Shown: piece by piece, positions 35,262 to 44,341 of the stretch
How the letters are laid out: every line of letters starts with the position of its first letter
Position numbering within the stretch: the first letter of the stretch is position 1
Assembly (NCBI GenBank): GCA_965203855.1
Contig: CBDBDN010000008.1
Span: 434,001 to 498,000, forward strand
Origin: Bin87 sp965203855
GTDB taxonomy: Bacteria; Chloroflexota; Dehalococcoidia; Lucifugimonadales; UBA3495
Direction of reading: 5' to 3'
DNA length: 64,000 nt
Notes under the pieces: model-generated
What the model saw: only the letters and a program-made list of their open reading frames with translations
The model's database searches: none
What the model was told of the DNA's origin: nothing
Program-made: the position numbers and the translations under genes

Positions 35262-36221
35262 AAACTCACAAACTAAGTGCAACGCCAGGGTATGCCGTTG
35301 CCACGGGAACTCGCTATCAGCAACTCAGCATCGTTGAGCGCTACGAAATTGCCCGCTTATGGACCGCGGGCTGCTCCGTCCCCGAAATCGCGGCCGCTTT
35401 GGATCGCGCGTCGTCTGCCATCTCGCGGGAGCTAAACCGCAATGTCTCCGCCAACGGCGGCTATCAGCACGCATACGCGCAGCAGCAGGCCCAAGCCCTC
35501 GGCTGGCGGGGCGCCGCTTGCCTGGAACAGGACGCCCCCTTGCGGGAGGCCGTGCGGTCCGGGTTGCGCGCCGGCTGGTCGCCGGCCCAGGCGTCGGGCC
35601 GCCTGGCCCTGGATTACGGGCGCCCGGTCATCTCCCACGAAAGCATCTACCGCTTCATCTACGCTCAACTGGCCCGCACCAAGAACTGCTCCTGGCGGCT
35701 TTACCTGCCGCGGGGCAAGTCCAAACGGGGCCGGCGCGGGCGGCGCTGCGGCAATGCCGTCGTCCGCATTCCGGGCGGGACGCCGCCACTAATCCCAACA
35801 CAACCCGGGCGCAGTCCGGAGGCCGCTGACCGCCGCACGCCCGGCCATTTGGAGGCTACCTTGATGCAGTTCGGCAATCGGGGCCGCGCTGCTGCGGATG
35901 CTGTCGCCGCTGCCGTCGGAGCTCCGCCGCAGCGTAACCTTTGACAATGGCACGGAGTTTGCCCGGCGCTACCAGCGGCACGCCCGGAGTATTCGGCCTC
36001 AATTTTGCGAGGTCAGGTCGCCGTGTCAGAATGGGGGAATTGAGAATGCCAGCGTCCGGCTGCGGCGGTTTCTGCCGCGCAACGCCGACTTGAAACAAAT
36101 CAAGGCGCCGCAGCTCACCGCCGCAATCCAGGCGTACCACAATACGCCCCGGCAGCGCCTGGGCTACCGGACGCCCGCCGCAGTATTCGCCGCCGCTACG
36201 TTGCACTTGAAATGTGAATCC
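35262..36221 (+). mobile_element. remnant of an IS30-type insertion sequence
   Basis: Imperfect 23-bp terminal inverted repeats at 35262-35284 and 36199-36221 share the inner core AAGTGCAACG / CGTTGCACTT. Between them lies a damaged IS30-family transposase. At about 960 bp it is shorter than a normal IS30 element because of an internal deletion. No target-site duplication was confirmed. Confidence 0.75.
35291..36221 (+). pseudogene. IS30-family transposase, frameshifted and internally deleted
   Basis: The N-terminal helix-turn-helix is recognisable (LSIVERYEIARLWTAG, AALDRASSAISRELNRN) and continues through SHESIYRFIYAQL. The first catalytic Asp motif, normally HWEGD, reads GHLEATLM, so the Asp is lost. 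About 60 residues are missing and the frame changes near 35890. The second Asp (TFDNGTEFARR) and the Glu (NGGIENASVRLRRFLPR) are in the other frame, ending with the typical GYRTPAAVFAAA. There is no in-frame ATG at the 5' end. Certainly inactive. Confidence 0.85.
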
Positions 36222-36601
36222 ACATTCCCCACAGACGCGCGGACAGCCCCGACCAGATAGCGCACACGCCGCCCGCCACGACGCGGGACAGGCAAACCCA
36301 TCGCAACGCCAGAATGAGCCCAGTTGCAGTTCCCCGGCAAAGCGTCAATCACTGACGAACCGGCAAGCCAAATTTCCGGGCATTCCGCCCTCAGCTATGG
36401 GCATTTCTACCCTATGTCCATCTATCATGGTGCAAAAAGCGGCCGTTTCAGATACAATCCCAAATGGGGCCAACCGGAAAACGACAGCCTAATGACCAAG
36501 TATAAACTATAGCCGTCTCAACGCGCGGAACAGCGGGTGCAGTTAGCCGTTGCTCCAACAGTCAAATCAGCAACCATCAACGCGATTGCAGAGGTTACAA
36601 G
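36222..36601. other. intergenic upstream of the CBASS operon
   Basis: No recognised gene. A 62-codon frame from a TTG at 36324 has no family match and poor start signals. A TACAAT at 36453-36458 could be a -10 element for the operon but no convincing -35 was found. Confidence 0.4.
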
Positions 36602-37630
36602 ATGGAATTGGAAACTCAACTCCAGGAAATGGTCAGCGAAATCAGTCCTACCGACACCCATCAAAATAACCTCCGGGATGCCCACATCAGGCTCCGCGAG
36701 CGGCTTATGGCGGACGCCGACCTCAAACCTATGATTGTCGGCACTTTCCTGCAAGGCAGCTATCGCCGGCACACCGGAATCCGTCCGCAGGGCGATGACA
36801 AGCCGGATGTCGACATCGTGGTCGTTACCCGACTGAACCGGCACGATTACAAGCCGGAACAGGCGCTGAATGTCCTGCGTCCTTTCCTCAACCGTCATTA
36901 TGGCGGCAAATGGAAAAAGAAGGGCCGTTCCATCGGCATAGAAATGTCCAAAATCAAGATGGATGTGGTGCTAACCTCCGCACCGTCGGAAGCGGAAGAA
37001 CCGCTGCTGCGCGATTTTATGCGCTGGGATGACGCCGCTGGCGGCTTCCCCGACACGGGCGACGCCTGGAAAGACGCCCCGTTGTGGATACCGGATCGGG
37101 AGGCCCGCGCCTGGCAGCGTACTGACCCGTTGGAGCAAATCCGCTGGACGCACGAAAAGAACCAGCTGACTAACGGCCACTATATCCATGTAGTAAAGCT
37201 GGTCAAGTGGTGGTGGCAAGCCCAGCGCCCCGACAAGCATCCGCGCAGCTACCCACTGGAGCACATCGTTGGCGACTGCTGCCCCAACGGCGTAACTACC
37301 TTGGCGCAGGCGTTCACCGCAACCATGACGGAAATCGCGCTTCGTTACGGAGCGTATGCTGGGTACAATGGCATACCCGCCTCACCCGATCGGGGAGTGC
37401 CGGAGCAAAACGTGCTGGCACGTCTCAGTCCGCAGGATTTTGAGCAGTTCTACCGGAAGGCTGCCGATACGGCCGAGATGGCGCGGATGGCTATTAGCAG
37501 CAGCAGCGAAAATGAGAGCGCCAACCTCTGGCAACAGATTTTCGGCGGCCGCTACCCGGTTCGCCGCAGCCAGCGAGGTTTCAGCCCCCGTTCTCAGCCC
37601 AGCCGGATTAAAGGCGGCCGATTCGGGTAA
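36602..37630 (+). CDS. CBASS cyclic-oligonucleotide synthase (CD-NTase, SMODS)
   Basis: 342-residue nucleotidyltransferase that would make a cyclic oligonucleotide alarm signal on phage infection. The active site is clear: the G52-S53 motif in FLQGSYRRHTGIRP, catalytic D69 and D71 in DVDIVVV, and the third Asp D121 in KIKMDVVL. The C-terminal part holds the helical OAS-like core (HYIHVVKLVKWWWQ). GAGG lies upstream of ATG 36602. It heads a four-gene operon with Cap2, Cap3 and TIR-SAVED. Clade and product nucleotide are not decidable by eye; a SAVED effector suggests a cyclic di- or trinucleotide. Confidence 0.93.
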   Translation: MELETQLQEMVSEISPTDTHQNNLRDAHIRLRERLMADADLKPMIVGTFLQGSYRRHTGIRPQGDDKPDVDIVVVTRLNRHDYKPEQALNVLRPFLNRHYGGKWKKKGRSIGIEMSKIKMDVVLTSAPSEAEEPLLRDFMRWDDAAGGFPDTGDAWKDAPLWIPDREARAWQRTDPLEQIRWTHEKNQLTNGHYIHVVKLVKWWWQAQRPDKHPRSYPLEHIVGDCCPNGVTTLAQAFTATMTEIALRYGAYAGYNGIPASPDRGVPEQNVLARLSPQDFEQFYRKAADTAEMARMAISSSSENESANLWQQIFGGRYPVRRSQRGFSPRSQPSRIKGGRFG

Positions 37631-37637
37631 TTCCGCA

Positions 37638-39443
37638 ATGCGCCAGCAACCCACCGCAGAACTCCGGGCCGGGCTATTCGCACTGGGCAACCGGCCCGGA
37701 ATAGCCATACTGGACGGCCCAACTTGGCATCAGGCCAGCCAGCGGTGGGCTGTCCACTGCCGAATTTGCGCCGATGTGCCGGCCGACGGTCTGATTCCAG
37801 CTGTCACCGATTGGTATGTAACCGCTGATGAATACTACCCGGACGGGCGTATCGGCGTCTATCCTGCCAAAGACGGCGGGATCACGCAGACCTTTCCTCA
37901 CCAGATTTACAACGGCGATGGCCCAGCCGAACAGCCTTGGCGCACCGGAAAATTATGTACCTGGACGCCCGTTGCTCCCCTGCATCGCCGCGGATACGAC
38001 GCAGAGCCCGGAGAACCGGAAGCGAACCTGGCCTGGCACCTGGAGAGGGCGCAAGCCTGGCTGGAACTGGCGGCGTGCAACGAACTCGCTCCGCCCGGAG
38101 ACCCTTATGAACTGCCTGACATTCCGCATCAGCAAGCGCCGCTAATCGCTTTCTCCGAAAACGCATCAAATCTACGCCAATGGCAGGACACTTCGACACC
38201 GTATGGAACCGCTGCTGTTGAGCTGCTGGACGGCCCGCTATCGACTCGCGCGATAACCCGCTTTAATGCCGGATCCCGGCGGCCGCCGATTGAACAGGAT
38301 TGGAGCAAACCATTCCGCGCAAGCCCGGCGGAACTCGCGATTTGGCTCAAATTAAACCGCGCGCCGGCACTGCCGCCCTGGCAGATACCGATGACCTGGG
38401 GAGAGCTCCGCCAAGCTTGCGCGATGCAAGGCATCAATTTGGAACAGGCGCTGCGATATGCCGTAAGCAGCCAAACCGGCGACATCATACTCTTGCTGGG
38501 TTTTCCGATTCCCGACACCATCGGCGGGCCGAGCGCGCGGATGCACTGGCTGGCGCTGTCCCTGCCGACCATCAACAGAAATACGCAACCGGGCTTCCGC
38601 AGCAACCGGCAAGGGCAGTGGCTGGCCTACAAGCAGAAGTCAATTAACGATACCGCAGCCATAAACTGGATGCAGACGGAGAACTGGCACTATGACGAAA
38701 TATCGGTGCGTGGCCGCTTGGATCACCGCATCACCCGGCAGCGCATCCTTATCATCGGAGCCGGCGCAATCGGATCGGCTATCGCGGAGATGCTGGCACG
38801 CGCTGGCGCGCAAACCATTACCATAATTGATGGTGACCGCGTTGCAGCCGGCAACTTGGTACGCCATACTCTCCTCTCGGACGATATTGGCCGGCACAAG
38901 GCGACGGCCTTATCCGAGCGGTTGAACTCTGCCGCCATCCACGCCCAAGTTGTCGGAATAAACCGCGCTTTTCCGCCCCATGACAGCGAGCAGGCCGATG
39001 CTATCCGCGAATGCGATGTCGTCATCGATGCCACCGGAGACGACGCGGCTGCATCCGCAATAGGCAAGTTCACTTGGGGCACAGCAAAAACCTTTGTATC
39101 ATTGTCGCTCGGCATACACGCCCGCCGCTTATTCTGCTTCACGGCGCATGGCGCTAACTTTCCGGTCAACACGTTCAGAAACAGCCTACAACCTTGGCTC
39201 GGCCTGGAACGGTCGGAATACGACCTGAATGATTTGCCGCGCGATGGCCCCGGCTGCTGGCATCAGCGCCACCCGGCCCGCATTGACGACGTCTGGATGC
39301 TGACCGCCGCCGCCGTTAAACTCGTTGAACAGGCAATCTCCAAGCCGCCGGCCGCGCCTGCCCTCGTCGTTCTGGAAAAACAAACCAACGACTCCGATGG
39401 CTTTGCCGGCATCAGGACGGTTCGGAATGAAACCCTCGGATAA
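37638..39443 (+). CDS. cap2: CBASS Cap2, E2-E1 ubiquitin-transfer-like fusion
   Basis: 601 residues. Known Cap2 proteins conjugate the CD-NTase C terminus to targets and so prime it. The C-terminal E1/ThiF domain has the nucleotide motif GAGAIG at 374-379, IIDGDRVAAGNLVRH, D-A-T-G-D at the second strand crossover, and the catalytic cysteine C540 in GPGCWHQRHPARIDD. The N-terminal half would hold the E2-like domain (about 1-130) and a linker. It begins 7 nt after the CD-NTase stop and overlaps Cap3 by 17 nt. Confidence 0.9.
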   Translation: MRQQPTAELRAGLFALGNRPGIAILDGPTWHQASQRWAVHCRICADVPADGLIPAVTDWYVTADEYYPDGRIGVYPAKDGGITQTFPHQIYNGDGPAEQPWRTGKLCTWTPVAPLHRRGYDAEPGEPEANLAWHLERAQAWLELAACNELAPPGDPYELPDIPHQQAPLIAFSENASNLRQWQDTSTPYGTAAVELLDGPLSTRAITRFNAGSRRPPIEQDWSKPFRASPAELAIWLKLNRAPALPPWQIPMTWGELRQACAMQGINLEQALRYAVSSQTGDIILLLGFPIPDTIGGPSARMHWLALSLPTINRNTQPGFRSNRQGQWLAYKQKSINDTAAINWMQTENWHYDEISVRGRLDHRITRQRILIIGAGAIGSAIAEMLARAGAQTITIIDGDRVAAGNLVRHTLLSDDIGRHKATALSERLNSAAIHAQVVGINRAFPPHDSEQADAIRECDVVIDATGDDAAASAIGKFTWGTAKTFVSLSLGIHARRLFCFTAHGANFPVNTFRNSLQPWLGLERSEYDLNDLPRDGPGCWHQRHPARIDDVWMLTAAAVKLVEQAISKPPAAPALVVLEKQTNDSDGFAGIRTVRNETLG

Positions 39444-39933
39444 AATCCGGTTCCGTTCCGCAGACGGCCGGTTCAACCTGCTGGTCAGTGAACGCCATCT
39501 GAGTGATCTGCGTACTTTTTGCGCCGCCGCCCATCCGTTGGAAACCGGCGGAATTCTGATTGGCTATTACAATTGCCGGCACGACACCGCTGTTATAACC
39601 GAAGTGGCCGGCCCGCCCGCGGATTCCGTAAGCAGGCCAACCCGTTTTTACCGCGGCGTCCGCGGCTTGCAACCCGTCCTCGACGACTACTGGAGCAAAG
39701 GGGAATACTATCTGGGCGAATGGCATTGCCATCCTGCCGGATCACCGGAGCCGAGCCTGACTGATCTGCGCCAGATGCGTAGCATTGCCACAGATGCCTC
39801 TTTGCAATGCCCGGAACCGATTTTGCTAATTGTCGGCTCCTCCTCAATGATCAATGTCCAGGTATTACCGCAAAACGAAGCGGCAGTACTGCTCGCCCCA
39901 ACCGACGCTGCGCCAAGACGGAGTATCCTCTAA
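39427..39933 (+). CDS. cap3: CBASS Cap3, JAB/MPN isopeptidase
   Basis: 168-residue JAMM metalloprotease expected to reverse Cap2-made conjugates. The zinc motif is complete: E39 (LETGGILIG), then H100-x-H102 and S110-x-x-D113 in EWHCHPAGSPEPSLTD. The start lies inside the 3' end of cap2, and its stop overlaps the next start (TAATG), so the three are translationally coupled. Confidence 0.92.
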   Translation: MKPSDKIRFRSADGRFNLLVSERHLSDLRTFCAAAHPLETGGILIGYYNCRHDTAVITEVAGPPADSVSRPTRFYRGVRGLQPVLDDYWSKGEYYLGEWHCHPAGSPEPSLTDLRQMRSIATDASLQCPEPILLIVGSSSMINVQVLPQNEAAVLLAPTDAAPRRSIL

Positions 39934-41174
39934 TGACCACCGTTCCTGTTGGCCTATCATTCATCAGCTACCGCAGAAGCCGTATTCCCGAATGTGAACG
40001 GCTGGTCGCCAGTCTCCGGGAACGCGGAATCCCTACTTGGCGCGATGTTGACGACCTGAACACGGAACCGACGGAGAGCGAGCTGCGGCGCGTACTAAAC
40101 GACGCAAACACCGCTAATGCCATCCTGTGGATAACCCCGGAAACCGCAGAATCGGCAATGATCAAGGAAGTAGAGGCCCCGGTCGCTATTGCGCGACACC
40201 GCCGCAATGACGGTTTCTTTATCCTCCCCGTTGCCGCCGGCGGGTTGGACTACCCGGAAGCGGCGGCGGCGCTCAACACCGGACTCGGCCTCGTTGACAT
40301 CGGCAATTGGAACATCATCAAGCTGCAATCGGACCCGGCTGACGATGCTGACCTCAGGAAAGTCGCCAACCAGGTACTCAAGCAACGGCTGGAAGCTATT
40401 GACCGCCGGCTGCCGCCGGGTGCGCCAATACGCCTAACCTTGAACACCAGGCAATCCGCCGAGCGCACGACCGATTCCGAACTGTCCATTGACTGGAACC
40501 ATCGTTTCGCAGGTATTCAGAACCGGGTAGCAACGGCTGCGGACTGGCAAAATCATCTGCTGCCGGCCCTTGACGACATCCGCCACGCTATCCGCCTCAA
40601 CGCCCCCGGCAGAAGCGGATTAGCCAACGGCCAACTATCGCTGCCGGCCGCAACCGCACTCGGCAACTGCTTCATGGCAACGACCGGGACAGCCATAGCT
40701 TGGGAACAGCGGATGCGAGGCCATAGCGGCAACCGGATTTGGAGTTTAAACGCCCCGCGTGAGGAATCCGGTTTTCACGCTGAAACCCTTGCCGGTTCGG
40801 TCGCCGGCGCGAACCTCGCCGTAATGGTTTCCGTCAATAATGATGTCAGCAACGCAGTCGCCGCCTCTGCTGATATGACCGGGCCATTTCGGGCTTATGT
40901 ACACCTCAAACGTGGTGACAGCGCGCGCAGCGCCATGCTGGAATCTCCGGGGCAAGCCGCGGATTTAGCCTATATGGTCATTGACGAAGTTCGCAAGGTA
41001 CGAAAGGAATATACGATAAGTGGGTTTATACATTTGTTTATAGCAGCACCGGCAGGTCTAGCTATGATGATAGGGCAGTTGCTGAACACACTCGGCCCGG
41101 TGCAGACCTATGAACATATACCATCCGACGCCACCGGGCACTACGAACCGGCTGCCTTGCTGAATGCTGGATGA
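39933..41174 (+). CDS. CBASS effector, TIR-SAVED
   Basis: 413 residues. N-terminal TIR domain (about 1-150): LSFISYRRSRIPECERLV, LRERGIPTWRDVDDL, and WITPETAESAMIKEVEAP, whose Glu is the likely NADase catalytic residue. C-terminal SAVED domain (about 210-413): IWSLNAPREESGF, YVHLKRGDSARSA, then IHLFIAAPAGLAMMIGQLLN and VQTYEH. In characterised TIR-SAVED proteins, cyclic-nucleotide binding drives filament assembly and NAD+ depletion. It ends the operon; with Cap2 and Cap3 this is a type II CBASS. Confidence 0.93.
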   Translation: MTTVPVGLSFISYRRSRIPECERLVASLRERGIPTWRDVDDLNTEPTESELRRVLNDANTANAILWITPETAESAMIKEVEAPVAIARHRRNDGFFILPVAAGGLDYPEAAAALNTGLGLVDIGNWNIIKLQSDPADDADLRKVANQVLKQRLEAIDRRLPPGAPIRLTLNTRQSAERTTDSELSIDWNHRFAGIQNRVATAADWQNHLLPALDDIRHAIRLNAPGRSGLANGQLSLPAATALGNCFMATTGTAIAWEQRMRGHSGNRIWSLNAPREESGFHAETLAGSVAGANLAVMVSVNNDVSNAVAASADMTGPFRAYVHLKRGDSARSAMLESPGQAADLAYMVIDEVRKVRKEYTISGFIHLFIAAPAGLAMMIGQLLNTLGPVQTYEHIPSDATGHYEPAALLNAG

Positions 41175-41569
41175 ACCAAGGCGCTAACTTATCCACCGAC
41201 TACCAACGCTCATGCGGTGGCTACAGTCAGCAGTTAGGCGGATGGTCGCGGCCGACTCCGCATATTGGATAGCCGTTATCCGCCACGGAATCACCACTGC
41301 GGAGGACGAAAGAATGCAAAATCCATTCGCCGGATACGGCCGCTCCGACGCGCCACCGCTCCGGTCGGCGGCATTGCGTGAAAGCCTCCCTTACCGCGTC
41401 GTCCGCGGAGACCAGCAAACGCCTGCCCTTCGTGATAAGATGCGTCATGGAATACCCTTATACTAGGTTGCACACACATAGGGAAAGTATCAGAACAAAC
41501 GGATCTCCATCAACGCTGTGTCAGTTCCCCTGCTAAAGCGTGGATAGCTCTGTTACCGGAAACTCGCGC
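41175..41569. other. intergenic/decayed stretch after CBASS
   Basis: No supported gene. An 84-codon frame at 41212-41466 has no family features. Confidence 0.4.
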
Positions 41570-42140
41570 GTCCTGCATAAACAGGTTTCCACGCGCATGG
41601 AGGGAAAGGACCACTTGGTGCCAAATCTAATGCGTGCAGTCTGTTGCCGTCAATCACCCGCCCTCAGCAGGGCCATTTATCAGTCGCCCACTGCCAAAGA
41701 AAGTCCTCACACGCCGGTAGTCGCTATCAGTATGACCGCAAATACTCTAAAGTTGCAAAGGCAAGCGCCATATGACATAATCAGCATCCAAGCCATTAAG
41801 TCTAAAATTCGGATCCTTAACGCCGACCGGGAAGGAAAACAAAATGTCCAACAAACGAAGCACGGCAATGATCGCACTTGATGGAGCATTCACCACGATA
41901 TTGGTCACCTTAGATCCGCACAAAACCATTCTCCGACCCTTTCATCTATCCAGAGCTTGGCTGTTGCAGGGTTAATGATGCTTACGCTGATGGTACTAAT
42001 AACGTACGCCTGGGTCGACCCATCGGCAGCAAACCCAACAAACGAACAACCATATGCATAACCCTGCGTCATAGCAGCAGTTGCCGATGCAAAAGATTCA
42101 GCCAAATGCACGACTGGAACCACAATCTGATGCGCCATGC
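41570..42140 (+). pseudogene. decayed module copy 1: leader and membrane-protein gene remnant
   Basis: Aligns with 43440-44145 along most of its length: a repeat-like block (TTTCCACGCGCATGGAGGG), the shared leader with CACACGCCGGTAGTCGCT, then ATG 41844 of a frame MSNKRSTAMIALDGAFTT. Compared with the intact copy it has lost the first membrane segments and another segment after the DPHKT block, and stops at 41975. More similarity continues to about 42140 (GATGCAAAAGATTCAGCC), including frame breaks. Confidence 0.7.
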
Positions 42141-42454
42141 CATCTAGGAAAAGAAACAAACCTACGCTACGTACCACGGTAGCCATTGCGAGATGTACCT
42201 CCACGGCATCGGCACCAAGCACGGTCAAGCCTATGCTCTGTTCTACCAGTTCGGTGGAGCCAGCAGGAGAGGTCTCCCGAAAGCAGGCCAATGGCTTTGC
42301 CTGAAAACTGATGCGCCAAATATGCAGATGAAGTCGTACACTCAAAATACTCCGGAAACGTATTATAACCGATCATATTGCACCTACTCCCGACACGACC
42401 ATCACCGGCAACTTTTTCGCCGGCACTCGTCGGTTATCCTCTCCTTGCCATCGC

Positions 42455-43133
42455 TTGGTCGACGCACTGTCCGCGTTTATCAAAGATATAAGCGCATATT
42501 ACGTCGGTATGTTAGGCTTCATTGGAGACGACGGACGGATAGAATGCTTGGAGATACTGAACCTAAACGTAACCCGTTACGTCTGCATGGGTGGTTTAGC
42601 AGGCTACTGCCATGGTTCAGCAGCGGCAGCTACGCCACCGGCTCCGCAACCGGCACTGCCAACGCGGGCGGCATGGCGGGCCTCATTTATAGCGGCACCG
42701 TCACTTCACCCACAGCTACTGCAATACCGGCACCACTGTCCGATCAACCGGCGCCGGCGGCACCGGCAAGACCACCCGCGAGCCGCAATCGCCTACCGGC
42801 TTGCGCCGGCATTTACGCCAACTGGAATGTCAACCCGAACGGAGTAGCCGGCAATGATGACCTGTGAGACTTCAGCACTAGCAGCCAGTACCCTACGCTG
42901 AAGTACGGTGGCCGGATACTGGCAAAGCAGCGGCTAATTACGATTTCCATCCAGTCCGTTAGTAGGAGCATCCGATAGTCGGCGAGCCTGTTACCATCAC
43001 CAGTGACACGCCTGGCGTTACTGGCATCATTTGTCAGTGGCAAAATTCTGCCGACGGTTCTGCCTAGACCGACATTGCCAAGGCTGCCGGCGCGACTTAT
43101 ATTCCCGTCGCTTCGGACGCCCTGCGCTATGCT
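42455..43133 (+). pseudogene. GLUG-repeat adhesin remnant, multiply frameshifted
   Basis: Pieces of a large extracellular GLUG-type protein in three frames: YYVGMLGFIGDDGRIECLE and YVCMGGLAGYCHGS (first frame), then SYATGSATGTANAGGMAGLI, then IYANWNVNPNGVAGNDD followed by a TGA where family members have a Trp codon, then SSQYPTLKYGG, and further ITSDTPGVTGIICQWQNSADG and GATYIPVASDALRYA. It ends exactly where the CRISPR-like repeats begin. It is not translatable as one protein. Confidence 0.75.
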
Positions 43134-43466
43134 GTGGTTCCCCCGCACACGCGGGGATAGACCCCGGTGGCGTGTGCTGACGCTGTCGTACTCGGTGGTT
43201 CCCCCGCACACGCGGGGATAGACCCCGGTGGCGTGTGCTGACGCTGTCGTACTCGGTGGTTCCCCCGCACACGCGGGGATGTCGCGGGCGCAATCGGCAG
43301 TGTGCGATTTTAAGGCGTGGTTCCCTCGCGTACGCAGGGATGTCCCGAAACAAATGGTGTGTCACCGACTTTGTCGCGGGTTCCTATACTAACGCGGGGA
43401 TAGTCTTCTCAGTAGAATCTAGCGTGTGCTGCACCAGCGGCCCCCCGGACACGCGGGAAAGAACCA
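43134..43466. CRISPR. degenerate type I-E-like CRISPR array, no cas genes
   Basis: Six repeat units start at 43134, 43195, 43256, 43317, 43377 and 43437, spaced 61, 61, 61, 60 and 60 bp (about 29-bp repeat plus 32-bp spacer). Repeats 1-3 begin GTGGTTCCCCCGCACACG and carry CGGGGAT; repeats 4-6 accumulate mutations (CCCTCGCGTACGCAGGG, CCTATACTAACGCGGGG, GGCCCCCCGGACACGCGGG). The first two spacers are identical. The palindromic CCCCGC/GCGGGG is the type I-E pattern. No cas gene is present in the window. Confidence 0.8.
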
Positions 43467-43695
43467 CTTGGGGCCAAATCCAATGCCGTGCAGTCCGTTG
43501 CCGCCAATCAGCCGCCCCAACAGGGGCATTTTCAGTCGGTCACTGCCAAAGAAAAGTCCCCACACGCCGGTAGTCGCTCACGGTACGACTTCAATTGCTC
43601 CAAAGCTGCAAAGGCAAGCGCCATATGACATAATCAGCATCCATGCCATGAAGCCCAAAATCCGGTCGCCCACGTCCGCCGGGAAGGAAAATAAA
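43440..43695. other. duplicated leader region of module copy 2
   Basis: Non-coding stretch that matches about 41580-41843 (shared blocks CCACTTGG, CACTGCCAAAGAAA, CACACGCCGGTAGTCGCT, GCAAAGGCAAGCGCCATATG). It connects the degenerate last CRISPR unit to the membrane-protein gene and may contain its promoter. Confidence 0.6.
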
Positions 43696-44139
43696 ATGTC
43701 CAAGAAACGAAGCACGGCACTAATCGCCATACCATGGCTGCTAGTGCCTATCGCAATTGTATTCCACTGTTGCGATTTCTTGAACTCTGGCCAAAAGTAC
43801 GAAACCGAATTCACCGCTATCCTCGCACTCGCCGGAGCATTCACCGCGATATTGGCCACCATAGATCCGCACAAAACCATGCTCCGAATCGGGTCATCAG
43901 GGATAGCGACAGCGGTAGCCGTTGCTATGCCCGCCATACTGACCCTTTCATCCATCCAGAGCTTGGCTGTTACAGTATTGGTGATGCTTACGCTGGCCGT
44001 ACCGATAACATACGCCTGTCTCATCCCGCCGGTAGTAGATCCAACAGACAAAGAACAGCCTACTCAATCCGGCGCAATATCAGCAGCAGCCGATGCAAAG
44101 GATTCAGTCAAATGCACGACTCGAACTACGAACTGGTGA
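43696..44139 (+). CDS. small multi-spanning membrane protein (intact copy of the module)
   Basis: 147 residues starting MSKKRSTALIAIPWLLVP. Three to four hydrophobic segments (about 8-26, 43-58, 69-85, 90-110) and a hydrophilic tail. GGAAGGA at 43682-43688 precedes the ATG. Composition is A/T-richer than the core genes. The paralogous remnant is at 41844. No family recognised. Confidence 0.5.
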   Translation: MSKKRSTALIAIPWLLVPIAIVFHCCDFLNSGQKYETEFTAILALAGAFTAILATIDPHKTMLRIGSSGIATAVAVAMPAILTLSSIQSLAVTVLVMLTLAVPITYACLIPPVVDPTDKEQPTQSGAISAAADAKDSVKCTTRTTNW

Positions 44140-44171
44140 GCCAGCCATCGAGGAAAAGAGACAAGTCCACG

Positions 44172-44341
44172 CGAAATTACGAGCGACAGCTACGCCATCG
44201 GCTCCGTAACCGGCGCTGCCAACGTGGGCGGCCTGGCGGGCCTCATTTATAGCGGCACCGCCGCCCGCAGCTACCGCAATACCGGAACCACTGGCCAATC
44301 AACCGGCGCCGGCCGGATCTCGCACATCGGCGATAGACTAG
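44172..44341 (+). pseudogene. second GLUG-adhesin fragment
   Basis: A short frame reads ITSDSYAIGSVTGAANVGGL then AGLIYSGTAARSYRNTG, matching the 42630-42760 remnant (YATGSATGTANAGGMAGL) nearly codon by codon. It has no start and no remaining C-terminal parts. Together with the preceding gene it repeats the gene order of module copy 1. Confidence 0.75.

Noticed and set aside
41212..41466. 84-codon ORF after CBASS as a fifth operon gene
   Set aside because: No ribosome-binding site, no family signal and no coupling with the TIR-SAVED gene.
43027..43365. Small proteins with repeated PRVCGG / HTRG motifs on both strands
   Set aside because: They are translations of the CRISPR-like repeats.
43499..43527. 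Seventh CRISPR repeat (CCGCCCCAACAGGGGC)
   Set aside because: The position is roughly right but similarity is too low to count, and the same block occurs in the duplicated leader at about 41660.
43696..44139. Possible Cas or anti-CRISPR function because of position next to the array
   Set aside because: No motif supports it; the protein is only seen to be membrane-spanning, and its paralogue lies outside the array.
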